NCBI GenBank assembly: GCA_003402315.1
Contig: QFXI01000009.1
Span: forward strand, 1 to 64,000
Reading direction: 5' to 3'
Source of the DNA: Candidatus Nitrotoga sp. LAW
Lineage (GTDB): Bacteria > Pseudomonadota > Gammaproteobacteria > Burkholderiales > Gallionellaceae
Length of the DNA: 64,000 bases
The position numbers and the translations under genes were made by a program. A model generated the notes under the pieces. That model was not told where the DNA came from. It was given only the letters and a program-made list of their open reading frames with translations, and ran no database searches. Shown here in pieces: positions 33,380 to 43,025 of this stretch (the first letter of the stretch is position 1; each line of letters starts with the position of its first letter).

Positions 33380-33826
33380 CTAATCGCCCCACACTTCGGT
33401 CGCCCTTACATAGCCCGTCATGCCATCCGAATGGCGTACTTTGACCCAGCCATTATCGGAGCTTTCCAACCACTCCAGCGCAACTTGCTGACGCGTATTG
33501 AATGCTATCGGCGCACCCGCATCTGCCGCCTGATGTACCGCAGCAAGCGGTATCATCACTGCCACAAAGCGCTTGCCGCTTAAAGCGCGTTTTTCTATCC
33601 AAGCCAAGCTACCCGAGCTGTCGCGTACTTTAACCCAATCATCCAGGCTAACAACTTGCTCCAGCGGCAAGTAACGGTTCACCACAAATAATTTTTTTGC
33701 TTTAAGCGAGGGGGCATCATAAAGAATGGCGGAACTATCCACGACAGACACGTAGTCCAGCGCACGCGCGGAACTTGCCGCTGTAACTAAAGCAATCAAT
33801 AGGGATAGGACGACCAGCGATTTCAT
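33380..33826 (-). CDS. Secreted SH3-domain protein
   Basis: 148 residues with a signal peptide (end SSARALD). Two bacterial SH3-like segments appear: YVSVVDSSAILYDAPSLKA with VSLDDWVKVRDSSG, and the C-terminal WLESSDNGWVKVRHSDGMTGYV. Such domains bind peptidoglycan or protein in the periplasm. It lies between secB and gpsA with 2- and 19-bp gaps, so it is cotranscribed. Confidence 0.8.
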   Translation of the reverse strand: MKSLVVLSLLIALVTAASSARALDYVSVVDSSAILYDAPSLKAKKLFVVNRYLPLEQVVSLDDWVKVRDSSGSLAWIEKRALSGKRFVAVMIPLAAVHQAADAGAPIAFNTRQQVALEWLESSDNGWVKVRHSDGMTGYVRATEVWGD

Positions 33827-33828
33827 TT

Positions 33829-34305
33829 TTAATGCTGTGTATTCGTTGCGGCCTGTGCCTGCTGTTGTTTCTGCTGATGGTATAACACCTCAAAATTGAT
33901 CGGATTAAGAAACACGGGGGCGAACCCGGCGTGAATCGCCATATTCGATACCACTTCCCGAAGATAGGGATAAAGGATATTAGGACAGACAATCGCCAAT
34001 ACCGACTCCAGCTCTTCCGGCGGCAGATTGCGCACTTGGAAAATACCAGCCTGTTTGGCCTCAATCAGGAACATCACCTTGTCTTTTTCCGGCAGCTTGG
34101 CGGTTACCGTAACAGTGACGGTTACTTCATATAGACCCTCTTCCATAGAATGGCTCTGAGTATTTAATTGCAGATCAATTTTCGGATTTTCGCGTTCCAA
34201 AAAAATACTCGGCGCATTAGGACTTTCCAGCGAAAGATCTTTCACATACAGCTTCTCGATATTGAATAGGGGTTGTTGCTGTTCAGATGCGACTGCTTCA
34301 CTCAT
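33829..34305 (-). CDS. secB: Export chaperone SecB
   Basis: 158 residues. FNIEKLYVKDLSLESPNAPSIF and the later YPYLREVVSNMAIHAGFAPVFLNPINFEVLY are the standard SecB core; the tail is Gln- and Ala-rich as usual. It keeps preproteins unfolded and hands them to SecA. It follows grxC by 23 bp. Confidence 0.97.
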   Translation of the reverse strand: MSEAVASEQQQPLFNIEKLYVKDLSLESPNAPSIFLERENPKIDLQLNTQSHSMEEGLYEVTVTVTVTAKLPEKDKVMFLIEAKQAGIFQVRNLPPEELESVLAIVCPNILYPYLREVVSNMAIHAGFAPVFLNPINFEVLYHQQKQQQAQAATNTQH

Positions 34306-34328
34306 TATATTTACCCTTCATTTTAAAA

Positions 34329-34586
34329 TTAACTATTCAATAACTGACTTAATTCACCACTATGTTCCAACGCCACCAAATTATCGTAGGTACCGACAAG
34401 GCGTGTACCTATGTAAATTTGCGGCACGGTGCGCGCCCCGGTAAGCTCCATCATTAGCCGGCGTTGCTCCAGTTGCAGATCCACACGTATTTTTTCAATT
34501 TCCGTTGCACCCCGGGCGCGCAACAGCCGCTCGGCCAGCACGCAATACGGACATACTGCGGTGCAATACATTAATACCTTGGGCAT
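34329..34586 (-). CDS. grxC: Glutaredoxin 3
   Basis: 85 residues from ATG 34586 (MPKVLMYCTAVCPYC). The CPYC active site, TVPQIYIG cis-Pro loop and GTYDNLVALEHSGEL glutathione site mark a dithiol GrxC. A longer frame begins at 34622 but overlaps the rhodanese gene and gives an untypical N-terminus. The start is 2 bp after the rhodanese stop. It reduces disulfides with glutathione in the cytoplasm. Confidence 0.95.
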   Translation of the reverse strand: MPKVLMYCTAVCPYCVLAERLLRARGATEIEKIRVDLQLEQRRLMMELTGARTVPQIYIGTRLVGTYDNLVALEHSGELSQLLNS

Positions 34587-34588
34587 CG

Positions 34589-34999
34589 CTATTTTTTCAA
34601 TGGCAAGCCAGCCTTTTGCCAAGCCGACACACCACCCACCAAATTATACGCCAACTCAAATCCATGCTTGTTCAGCAACACACAGGCCGCAGACGAACGT
34701 AGACCACTGCTGTCCATCACTACGATGGGTTGTGTACGATAGCGTTCTAATTCTCCAATACTCTCATCAAGCTTGCCAAATGGAATTTGTTTCGCATTCA
34801 GGACATGCCCGGCATTAAATTCTGCCGCTTCACGCACATCCAGGACTAAAGCATTCTTGTAGTTGATCAGTTGCAGAGCGGCAGCACTGCTTACTTCTTT
34901 TACCCCACGTATGCTGTTGCCAATAAACGACCATAGCAACATCAAACCACTACTTACTGCCATTAAAATCATCCAGATATTATCTTGCATGAACTGCAT
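34589..34999 (-). CDS. Membrane-anchored rhodanese-like protein, catalytic Cys absent
   Basis: 136 residues from ATG 34999. An N-terminal membrane helix (ILMAVSSGLMLLWSF) is followed by a rhodanese domain with VLDVREAAEFNAGHV and VGGVSAWQKAGLPL. The active-site loop, normally CxxGxRS, reads VVMDSSGLRSS, so the persulfide-forming Cys is replaced by Asp and sulfurtransferase activity is unlikely. It precedes grxC and secB, as in many proteobacteria (YibN-like order). Confidence 0.85.
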   Translation of the reverse strand: MQFMQDNIWMILMAVSSGLMLLWSFIGNSIRGVKEVSSAAALQLINYKNALVLDVREAAEFNAGHVLNAKQIPFGKLDESIGELERYRTQPIVVMDSSGLRSSAACVLLNKHGFELAYNLVGGVSAWQKAGLPLKK

Positions 35000-36731
35000 G
35001 CTGCCGCTCCTCGTATTTTTGGAGGGCAAATTCTAGCAGAGCAGCGAAGTTCCCGGGGTTTTTCTGTGCCAACACACTTAACTCTCTATACGCCACCTGA
35101 AAATCATTGGGATACGACCAGATGGCACGTTCCATCTGTAATTGTGCCGCAGCCTGCTCACCTGACAGCGCCAACAGCAGAGCCTCGCGGTACACCACTA
35201 CACCAATCGGCGCAAAAGACATCACTCTCTCATTCAATATGCGCTTATCAGCGAGATAGTCGGTGCCCACCTTTATCTTGCCACTCATGAACAAATCAAA
35301 GTAAGGCCGTAGCGGGACTGGCGCATGTGCTGCCATCAGATCCTCACGCCAGGAATAACCGTTTTTGCTTACTGCCTGCCGCAGCCCCATTAACATTTCC
35401 AGATTACGGTAATGCTGCAACATTTGCCCCAAAGACAACATCCCAAACAACAGTATGGCCGCCAGCGCCAGCCGTCCCAGAAAGCGTAATTTCAAGCGAT
35501 AAGTGGTGGCATCCAGCATGCCCAGAGTAAGCGCCGCCACCCCCAAAAAATAGGCATACCATAACGGATATTCCAACAAGCTGTGTATAGCCAACACGCC
35601 AAGCAAGGCGTATCCCCACCAATGGTAAACGGTACGCTGTGCGCGACTACATTGAATTAGCCACATTGCCAACGTACCTAATAAAATGAGCAAGCCAGCC
35701 AAACCCATTTCTGCGGCAATCTGCGTTACCAATGAATGCGCATTGTTATATAGGCCGACAATATTAATGTTCCGCAAAACAGGGCCGAATTGAAAATGCT
35801 GCCATGCGAACTGGCCAAAACCTGCACCCAGCAGAGGAAACTGGGTAAATATCTGCCATCCTTCCCGCCACAAATACAACCGGATGCTACCGCTAGTCCC
35901 TTCGCCAAACAGACGCCGCATTGTGGTAACGCTACCGGAGGCCCCTTCCAGCCAAGGAATCTGCACCACACCATGCATCAAACCGAAACCCAGCAACAAC
36001 AGTAAGGTATAACGCAGAAGGGGCAAACAAGATTTATCGCTACGCTGCCACCACCAAGCCATTCCTGCCATGAACAGCAAATATAACCAGACGCTACGCG
36101 AGCCGCTCAATACCAGAACGAAAAGCAGCGGCATGGTCAACAGCGCAACGCACCATGCACGCAGCAGGCTGCGCATATACAACAAGCCCAATGAGATTAA
36201 CCCCAGCGTAATGTAGTTGGCGAAATGATTGGGCTGAGCCACATTGCCATAAACGGCCACGGAAATCTTGGCGGTAACCACAGCATCCAAAAAAGTATGC
36301 CAGCGATAATTTTGCAATATCCCAGCCAGGGCATTGAGTTCAGCCCCCACCAGCAGAAATGCAGCCAACGCTGTCGCCAATGCAGGCAAACCGAATTCCT
36401 CGCGTAGGCGTTGGCCAAGCATCATTAGTAGCGCCGCCCATAGCAAGTACAGGGCAAACAACAAAACCTGATCAAAATAGCCCACCCTGCCCAGTACAAA
36501 CTGCACCATGCCTAGCAGTAGCAACCCAATGGGCAACAGAACGATGAGCGGAATTTCCGGCTGCAGCCAATAACGTTTTGTCACCAGCAGAGGCATGGCG
36601 GATAGCCCAAGAATAGCGGCACCCCATTCTTGGTAGAAGGTGGTGAGCGGATAAGAATGGTAATAATACAGAAACGGCAAAACCCACATTAATCCGACGA
36701 ATGTCAAGCTAATGTGGGCGATACTAGGCAA
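34980..36731 (-). CDS. PglL-type O-oligosaccharyltransferase / Wzy-type ligase
   Basis: 583 residues with about 12 membrane helices. The Wzy/WaaL-like core includes AQPNHFANYITLG, VLSGSRSVWLYLLF, the luminal loop GFGQFAWQHF and the His in NNAHSLVTQIAAEMG; the C-terminal HSLLEYPLWYAYFLG is characteristic of PglL enzymes, which attach oligosaccharide to Ser/Thr of pilin-like proteins. A soluble tail with a helical repeat (QLQMERAIWSYPNDFQVAYREL) follows. The rhodanese gene start overlaps its end by 20 bp. Confidence 0.85.
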   Translation of the reverse strand: MPSIAHISLTFVGLMWVLPFLYYYHSYPLTTFYQEWGAAILGLSAMPLLVTKRYWLQPEIPLIVLLPIGLLLLGMVQFVLGRVGYFDQVLLFALYLLWAALLMMLGQRLREEFGLPALATALAAFLLVGAELNALAGILQNYRWHTFLDAVVTAKISVAVYGNVAQPNHFANYITLGLISLGLLYMRSLLRAWCVALLTMPLLFVLVLSGSRSVWLYLLFMAGMAWWWQRSDKSCLPLLRYTLLLLLGFGLMHGVVQIPWLEGASGSVTTMRRLFGEGTSGSIRLYLWREGWQIFTQFPLLGAGFGQFAWQHFQFGPVLRNINIVGLYNNAHSLVTQIAAEMGLAGLLILLGTLAMWLIQCSRAQRTVYHWWGYALLGVLAIHSLLEYPLWYAYFLGVAALTLGMLDATTYRLKLRFLGRLALAAILLFGMLSLGQMLQHYRNLEMLMGLRQAVSKNGYSWREDLMAAHAPVPLRPYFDLFMSGKIKVGTDYLADKRILNERVMSFAPIGVVVYREALLLALSGEQAAAQLQMERAIWSYPNDFQVAYRELSVLAQKNPGNFAALLEFALQKYEERQHAVHAR

Positions 36732-36777
36732 ACGATTTCCTCATTCTCTATAAGTAGTACAGAATATAAAAAAGGCG

Positions 36778-37644
36778 CTAAGGTTTGATGCGATAAAATC
36801 GCGCCACCAGCGTTTTCCCTTTTACATCTTCTAAGCGATCATTCATGACAAGCCCCAACTTTTCCAAGCGGTCATCTGGATGGGGATGTGTTTTGAACAG
36901 CAACGCCACGCTGCCGTCATCTTTGGAAAAATGACCTATTTGCTGTAGCACTTCAGGTAAAGCAAAGGCGTCATAACCGGCGCGCGCGGCAAGCACCACC
37001 GCGATGCGGTCAGCCTCAAACTCAGCATCTTTATCGAGCGAACGTGCCACAATTTCCGCACCGTTACCAATCAATTTCTGTACTTTGTCATTGCCGCCGA
37101 TCCGCTTAGAAATTAATTTTCCGCCCAAATCTACCAAACTGCTTTGCTGTAGAATTTTTAAATGATGCTTGCGGATGACATGGCCTATTTCGTGCCCCAG
37201 CACCCCGGCCAGTTCTGCCTCGTTTTGCAATAAGCTATACAGCCCGCGAGTCAGGAAAATGTACCCGCCCGGTGCGGCGAAAGCATTAACATCGCTCGAT
37301 TCAATCACACCGAAATGCCAAGCCAAATCGGGACGCTCGCTTTGACTTGCCACCCAACGCCCGACATTATTGACATAACTCTGCAAGCTCTGGTCTTTGA
37401 CAAGCGCGGATGCACCCAGCAAGTTGCCCGCAATTTGTCGGCCTATTGTAATTTCCTCTTCCTGCGAAATACCGACAAGCCCTAACAATGCGCTACTTGT
37501 TGCGGCATCAGATTTTTCTTCAATCTTTTTTTGCACGCCATCCTTGAGGATTTTCTTGAATTCCTCCTCGAAATCAAAGCTCCAAGCAGCACTACAAAGA
37601 AGCATCAATACCGTAACCGACAAGTACTTCATTATCGCTTTCAT
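36778..37644 (-). CDS. M48-family metalloprotease (periplasmic, BepA/LoiP-like)
   Basis: 288 residues after a signal peptide (LMLLCSAAWSF). The zinc motif HEIGHVIRKHH and the third ligand in DAEFEADRIAVVLAARAGYD are intact, as is NAFAAPGGYIFLTRGL before the motif and KTHPHPDDRLEKL after it. Such proteases cut or refold misassembled envelope proteins. AAGGA precedes the ATG. It is the last gene of an operon with SH3 and CHASE2 proteins, which may feed signals or substrates to it. Confidence 0.92.
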   Translation of the reverse strand: MKAIMKYLSVTVLMLLCSAAWSFDFEEEFKKILKDGVQKKIEEKSDAATSSALLGLVGISQEEEITIGRQIAGNLLGASALVKDQSLQSYVNNVGRWVASQSERPDLAWHFGVIESSDVNAFAAPGGYIFLTRGLYSLLQNEAELAGVLGHEIGHVIRKHHLKILQQSSLVDLGGKLISKRIGGNDKVQKLIGNGAEIVARSLDKDAEFEADRIAVVLAARAGYDAFALPEVLQQIGHFSKDDGSVALLFKTHPHPDDRLEKLGLVMNDRLEDVKGKTLVARFYRIKP

Positions 37645-37656
37645 CAGAGCGATCCT

Positions 37657-38163
37657 TTATTCTGGGGAGGCATCCGGGGAAGGAAGGTAATCGAATTTAC
37701 GGGCAACAAGCTTCCCTTGAGTGGCGAACACCTGGGCTTCGGCTCGGTTTATAGTATAAGATTCGACCAAATTCAATTCAGTCTCATTATATTTAGCGGA
37801 CTGCAATTCTACTTCGTCGAGTCCGCGGATACCTGTAGTGGCAACTATTTTTCCTGTTCCTGCACGCCCCGACGCCATGCCCAAGAGTCCGCCTATATCA
37901 CCAGAATCCTTACGCATATCGCCTTTACGAACATTCAACATATGCACCCAGCCCTTACCCTTTGGACTTTTTATTTGTAGCCAACCGCCATTTTTTTTAA
38001 CAATTTCCACTTTATCGCCAACCGATAGCATGGCTATTGTTTTAGCATCCCGAAACGGTTCGACCTTGATTCCATCGGCCCTGATTACGCTTCCTGTTTC
38101 AGCGGCAAATGCAGGCATCACCAGCAATGCGAATAGAACAGTCCCTAGCTTAATTAAATTCAT
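37657..38163 (-). CDS. Secreted SH3-domain protein
   Basis: 168 residues with a signal peptide (LLVMPAFAAE). An SH3_3-type segment spans residues ~28-75 (DKVEIVKKNGGWLQIKSPKGKGWV). The rest (AQVFATQGKLVARKFDYLPS) is unassigned. It overlaps the upstream CHASE2 gene by 4 bp (ATGA) and is 12 bp from the M48 protease gene. Confidence 0.8.
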   Translation of the reverse strand: MNLIKLGTVLFALLVMPAFAAETGSVIRADGIKVEPFRDAKTIAMLSVGDKVEIVKKNGGWLQIKSPKGKGWVHMLNVRKGDMRKDSGDIGGLLGMASGRAGTGKIVATTGIRGLDEVELQSAKYNETELNLVESYTINRAEAQVFATQGKLVARKFDYLPSPDASPE

Positions 38164-39869
38164 AGCACCTTTTTTTGTTGTTCATTCCAGCGCAGCAACG
38201 CTTCAGCAAACATTGCACGCCAGCAATCGCGCGTCCCTTTGCCACCTAAAAATTCCCCTTGGTGAACAAACCAGCTAACTACAATATCAGGGTTGATTAT
38301 ACATTTGCTTAATAACTGCGGAAATGCAGTGATAACCATGGCAACATCATCAGCCACGCGGGCAGCCCCATCCGTATCGCCTTCACCCACTATCCAGGAA
38401 ATCGAAAAGGTTTTTTCAAATAAATCCCACAAGCCTTTTTGGTCGCCTCTCAATACATCTACACTTTTTTGTTCCACCCCAGTATTCTCAAGCTGGTAGC
38501 GAATTTGATCCAACATAGCGTCCGTCAGTAATTTTGGGTCACCATCAAGACGTATTAACAACAATGTGGCATGCAGTTTACCCTCTCGCTTAAAAGAGGC
38601 ACACACCATACTTCGTTCCAATATCTTGTTAGTGGCGACAGAATATATACGTGCGATGGTAAAAAAGACCAACCCTATTGTCACTGGCCCGGTGATATTA
38701 ATGTAAGTGTCAGTGAAGTTAATACTGGCATAAGAAATTCCAATCAATACAAATTGGGATGCGCCAAATAACAAGTCTATTTTATTACGCCCGAAATTAC
38801 GATAGAAGGCCCAGGCGGTAGCCCAAATAATACACAGGGTAAGTACAAGATAAGCCACGCTTGCTTCAGGAAAACGGAGGTAATCATTATGTTTAAAATT
38901 ATCTATAGCGGTAGCAAGAATTTCGACGCCTGGATGCATTTGGCTCATGGGCGTAGGCTTAATGTCGAATAAACTGGGGGCAGTGGAGCCAACAATAACG
39001 ATTTTGTTTTTAAATTCATCTTGCGGGCGTTTTTTTTCCTTGCTGCCCAAGTCCATGAATACGTCATAGAAACTAACGTACCGGTAAGAAAATGGCGGGC
39101 CACGCCAATTGAGCAGAACACGCTGTGCAGCAGGTTCAGGCCAGCCGAGATCACGCGCCACTCGATCTGGCAATGACGGCAATTTCCATCCAAAATCGTC
39201 ACGGAAAATAACATATTGACGCACAATGCCATCAGCATCGGGATAAATATTATGCAACCCAAGACGCCCATTTTTAAGTATCGCCGGAAAATGTGGCAGT
39301 ACTACAGCAACGGTGGCTTCCGGCTGAGCATCATTGCGTAGTGACACAACACCCGGAATCATAGCGGGCTTCACCAGGCTCAAAGGATCACTCGACGGAT
39401 CAAGACGCAGAAAAGGAAAGTAAGTATTGTTTGTGGCGGCAACGGCGGAGTCGAAATAGGCATCGCTGTCTGGGTTGTAGATATCAGGATCGCTAAACAA
39501 TATGTCAAACACAATTGCTTTAGGTTGCTGTTTTTCAACCTGTTCGAGAAACTCCCCCAGCACCTGGCGCGGCCAAGGCCAACGCCCATAGTCCTTGGCC
39601 ATAGCGGCAAGACTAGCCTCATTGATGTCCACAATTACAATATCGCTATCAGGCTTAGGCACAACAATGCGGTGGCGCACCATCGCGTCGAAAGCCTCCT
39701 GACGCATACCAGAAATGATATGTAATTGCACGGTATCCAACACGGCAAACAACGAAAACAGTGCCGCCAGATAAAGATAAAATCTTGTTTTCCAAAACTT
39801 GGCAAGCAGCGCGGAGAACTTGGAATAAGCCAAACGCAACCGATTAGTGAGATAAATATTAAAGCCCAT
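38160..39869 (-). CDS. CHASE2-domain membrane protein with unassigned output domain
   Basis: 569 residues. A first membrane helix (~30-48) leads to a periplasmic CHASE2 sensor domain (~55-340: VIVDINEASLAAMAKDYGRWPWPR, then IVFDILFSDPD, FKNKIVIVGSTAPSLFDIK and HPGVEILATAIDN), followed by three closing helices. The last ~170 residues (LHATLLLIRLDGDPKLLTD and on) show no histidine-kinase, cyclase or GGDEF motif. It is the first gene of a three-gene operon with the SH3 protein and M48 protease. Confidence 0.85.
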   Translation of the reverse strand: MGFNIYLTNRLRLAYSKFSALLAKFWKTRFYLYLAALFSLFAVLDTVQLHIISGMRQEAFDAMVRHRIVVPKPDSDIVIVDINEASLAAMAKDYGRWPWPRQVLGEFLEQVEKQQPKAIVFDILFSDPDIYNPDSDAYFDSAVAATNNTYFPFLRLDPSSDPLSLVKPAMIPGVVSLRNDAQPEATVAVVLPHFPAILKNGRLGLHNIYPDADGIVRQYVIFRDDFGWKLPSLPDRVARDLGWPEPAAQRVLLNWRGPPFSYRYVSFYDVFMDLGSKEKKRPQDEFKNKIVIVGSTAPSLFDIKPTPMSQMHPGVEILATAIDNFKHNDYLRFPEASVAYLVLTLCIIWATAWAFYRNFGRNKIDLLFGASQFVLIGISYASINFTDTYINITGPVTIGLVFFTIARIYSVATNKILERSMVCASFKREGKLHATLLLIRLDGDPKLLTDAMLDQIRYQLENTGVEQKSVDVLRGDQKGLWDLFEKTFSISWIVGEGDTDGAARVADDVAMVITAFPQLLSKCIINPDIVVSWFVHQGEFLGGKGTRDCWRAMFAEALLRWNEQQKKVL

Positions 39870-40267
39870 TATAAAAAACCAATACTTATGTCATGTTGCC
39901 CTGTTTTATTTACGAATTTTGAACAGCGCATGTAACTTCGCTTAATGTAAGATGGCAGACAATACACCGTTGTATTTCAAAAAATACTGTCGCCCAGATG
40001 CACATATGAAACTAGACGGTACAAGATACGTCAGATACACCGTAAATCATTCCTGTCAACTAATGAGCGGAGCGCCAACACGATAATACAACGCGGCTTG
40101 CAGAATATTGTCTTCCTTGTTATTTAAATCCATTTCCCAAATTTGGGCCATTGTTCTTTGAGTTTAGCTTCGTGCTAAGCCCGCAACGCTTGGCAATCCA
40201 GAAATCAGTTAAAATAATACCTTGAACAAGCGATCCATTAATATTTTTAACTTCCCATAAGTTTTGT
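39870..40267. other. Divergent intergenic region
   Basis: About 400 bp between the CHASE2 operon (minus) and gpmI (plus), so both promoters should lie here. It contains the perfect palindrome CCCAAATTTGGG at 40136-40147. A 44-codon plus frame (39952-40086) is open but lacks a ribosome site. No RNA gene is recognised. Confidence 0.35.
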
Positions 40268-41806
40268 ATGAAAACCACCCCTGTCCTCCTACTCATCCTC
40301 GACGGCTTCGGCTACAGTGAAGAAACTGACCATAACGCCATTGCCCATGCACACAAGCCAAACTGGGACAAACTATGGCATGATTATCCGCACACTTTAA
40401 TCCATACGTCCGAATTATCGGTAGGCCTTCCGCAAGGCCAAATGGGTAACTCTGAAGTTGGCCATCTCAATATCGGCGCAGGCCGCGTGGTGTATCAAGA
40501 GCTCACGCGGGTAGATGCATCCATTCAGGACGGAAGCTTCTACAGTAATCCGGCGTTCATGCAAGCTATTAAACATGCCCAGCAACATAATACTGCGCTG
40601 CATATCATGGGGCTGCTGTCGCCCGGCGGGGTGCATAGCCATGAAGATCATATCCATGCCATGCTGGAACTGGCAGCACGCGCTGGACTGCGCAAGATAT
40701 TTATCCATGCCTTTCTTGATGGCCGTGACACACCACCGAGAAGCGCCGCACATTCACTACAACGGCTACAGGAAAAATGTATTGCCTTGGGCGTTGGGCG
40801 TATTGCTTCCATCATCGGCCGCTATTATGCAATGGACCGGGATAACCGCTGGGAACGGGTGCAGGAAGCCTATAACTTATTGACACAAGGCAAGGCTGAG
40901 TTCCGCTCATCTAATGCCCAGGATGGATTGCAACAAGCCTATGCGCGTGGAGAAAACGACGAGTTCGTTAAAGCAACCATCATCGCGTCACCCACCGAAC
41001 CACCCGTTATCATGCAAGATGGAGACGTCGCGGTGTTCATGAACTACCGCGCCGACCGCGCGCGCGAGCTGACCCGCGCACTAACCGATCCGATGTTTGA
41101 TGGCTTTACACGTGCATATTTTCCCAAGCTGGCGGACTTCGTCACACTGAGCAGCTATGGTGAGGACTTCCATCTCCCGGCTGCATTCATGCCCACAGCC
41201 ATCCACAATTGTTTTGGTGAGTACCTTTCCGGCTTGGGGCTGAAACAATTACGCATCGCAGAAACGGAGAAATACGCCCATGTCACCTATTTCTTCAATG
41301 GCGGCAAGGAACATCCTTACCCCGGCGAGGACCGTATCCTGGTGCCATCTCCCAAAGTGGCAACCTACGACCTCAAACCAGAAATGAGTGCTTTTGAAGT
41401 CACCGACAAACTAGAAACGGCAATCCGTAGCGGGCAATATCAAGCCATGATCTGTAATTATGCCAACGGCGACATGGTCGGCCATAGCGGCATTATGGAA
41501 GCGGCGGTCAAAGCCATTGAAGCCCTGGATGTGTGTATCGGGCGGGTAGTAAGCGCAATGCTGGAATGCGGCGGCGAGGTGCTAATTACCGCTGATCACG
41601 GCAATGCCGAACAGATGCTGGACCGCACCACGCAACAAGCCCATACCGCACATACACTTAACCTGGTTCCGTTGTTGTATATCGGCCGTAAGGCGCAAAT
41701 GGCTGACAGTGGCTCGCTTCAGGATGTCACCCCAACCTTGCTCGCTATGATGGGTCTGCCACAACCGCCGGAAATGACGGGGCAGCCGCTTATTTCATTC
41801 CGGTGA
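40268..41806 (+). CDS. gpmI: 2,3-bisphosphoglycerate-independent phosphoglycerate mutase
   Basis: 512 residues, normal length. Metal and catalytic motifs are clear: [11 protein letters not shown], the phospho-Ser loop [44 protein letters not shown] and the second metal site [11 protein letters not shown] with TAHTLN. It interconverts 3- and 2-phosphoglycerate with Mn2+. It starts a plus-strand run with envC-like, ctp and moeB genes; the next gene overlaps by 4 bp. Confidence 0.97.
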   Translation: MKTTPVLLLILDGFGYSEETDHNAIAHAHKPNWDKLWHDYPHTLIHTSELSVGLPQGQMGNSEVGHLNIGAGRVVYQELTRVDASIQDGSFYSNPAFMQAIKHAQQHNTALHIMGLLSPGGVHSHEDHIHAMLELAARAGLRKIFIHAFLDGRDTPPRSAAHSLQRLQEKCIALGVGRIASIIGRYYAMDRDNRWERVQEAYNLLTQGKAEFRSSNAQDGLQQAYARGENDEFVKATIIASPTEPPVIMQDGDVAVFMNYRADRARELTRALTDPMFDGFTRAYFPKLADFVTLSSYGEDFHLPAAFMPTAIHNCFGEYLSGLGLKQLRIAETEKYAHVTYFFNGGKEHPYPGEDRILVPSPKVATYDLKPEMSAFEVTDKLETAIRSGQYQAMICNYANGDMVGHSGIMEAAVKAIEALDVCIGRVVSAMLECGGEVLITADHGNAEQMLDRTTQQAHTAHTLNLVPLLYIGRKAQMADSGSLQDVTPTLLAMMGLPQPPEMTGQPLISFR

Positions 41807-42975
41807 CCACACTTTCCCGCCACGCGTTACTACTGTGTATCTGCTTGACAGCAGGCATAAACAGCACTCATGCCTTACAACAGGAAGAGCTGGACAACCT
41901 GCGCAAGCACATCTCCGCGTTACAGAAGGAACTGGAAAAAACCAGTGAATCCCAATCCGAAGCAACAGACAAGCTACGGGAATCAGAACGAGCCATCAGC
42001 AATAGCAAGCGCAAACTGGCCGAGCTGTCATTACAACACCGTACTGCAGACCAAACCTTAGAAAAGCTGAAACAACAAGCACAGCAACTGGAAAAAAACA
42101 TACAAAACCAGCAGGCAATGCTCAGCAAATTGCTCTACCAACAATATGTGGGCGGTAAACAAGAATACTTCAAGCTATTGCTTAACAATCATGATCCTGA
42201 TCAAGCCGCACGTGAAATGCGCTATTACGAATACATCACGCGCGGCCGTTCAACTTGGCTCAATATGTTGCGCGTCAATCTTGCGCAGCTAAACGAGGTC
42301 GTCCAACAAACCCAGCAAAAGAGCGAGGAAATTACGGCGTTGCAAGCAGAAGAGAATGCGCAACAGAAAATCTTGGAAAAAGACAAGCTTGCGCGTCAGC
42401 AAGTAATCAGCCAATTTGCCCAGCAACTCAAACAGCAGCGCCACGAAATTGGCCGTCTACAACGCGACGAAAACCGCTTGTCACAACTGATAGCCAAGCT
42501 TTCAAAAATGTTGACACGGCAAAAAGACAAGGGGGTATTCAACAATGACAAATTGCCTGATAATCGCTTCGACGGCAAACCATTCGAACAACTTAAAGGC
42601 AAGCTGACGCTGCCGGTCATGGGTGAAGTGGTCAATAAATTCGGCAGCGCGCGTCCGGACAGCACCGTACTTTGGAGAGGTTTAATGTTACGCGCAGCGA
42701 ACGGCCAACCTGTGAAATCGGTAGCGGCCGGACGTGTAGTATTTGCCGATTGGTTGCGCGGCTTCGGGAACTTATTGATCATTGATCATGGCAAAGGCTA
42801 CATGAGCTTGTATGGCAACAATGAAACGCTGTACAAGCAAGTAGGTGACATCTTGCGCGGGGGCGACACCGTAGCGGCCGTTGGCAACAGCGGCGGAAAT
42901 GAAGATTCCGGTGTATACTTTGAGCTGCGCCATAGGGGTGAACCTATAGACCCCCTAAAGTGGATAGCCCGATGA
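41803..42975 (+). CDS. EnvC-like murein hydrolase activator
   Basis: 390 residues, starting with a GTG that overlaps the gpmI stop (GTGA). A signal peptide ([16 protein letters not shown]) is followed by a long coiled coil (~25-260, rich in Gln, Glu and Lys) and a C-terminal LytM/M23 domain (~275-390: [37 protein letters not shown]). Metal-binding positions are degraded (for example SLYGNNETL where active enzymes have a His, and VYFELRHRG), as in EnvC. It probably activates N-acetylmuramyl-L-alanine amidases at the septum. Order gpmI-envC-ctp is common in proteobacteria. Confidence 0.9.
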   Translation: MTTLSRHALLLCICLTAGINSTHALQQEELDNLRKHISALQKELEKTSESQSEATDKLRESERAISNSKRKLAELSLQHRTADQTLEKLKQQAQQLEKNIQNQQAMLSKLLYQQYVGGKQEYFKLLLNNHDPDQAAREMRYYEYITRGRSTWLNMLRVNLAQLNEVVQQTQQKSEEITALQAEENAQQKILEKDKLARQQVISQFAQQLKQQRHEIGRLQRDENRLSQLIAKLSKMLTRQKDKGVFNNDKLPDNRFDGKPFEQLKGKLTLPVMGEVVNKFGSARPDSTVLWRGLMLRAANGQPVKSVAAGRVVFADWLRGFGNLLIIDHGKGYMSLYGNNETLYKQVGDILRGGDTVAAVGNSGGNEDSGVYFELRHRGEPIDPLKWIAR

Positions 42976-43025
42976 AATTACTTGTGAAGAAATACATTGC
43001 AACAAAACAACTTTAAAGGTCAGAC

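Noticed and set aside
39952-40086. 44-codon plus-strand frame before gpmI
   Set aside because: No ribosome site and no recognisable sequence; likely chance.
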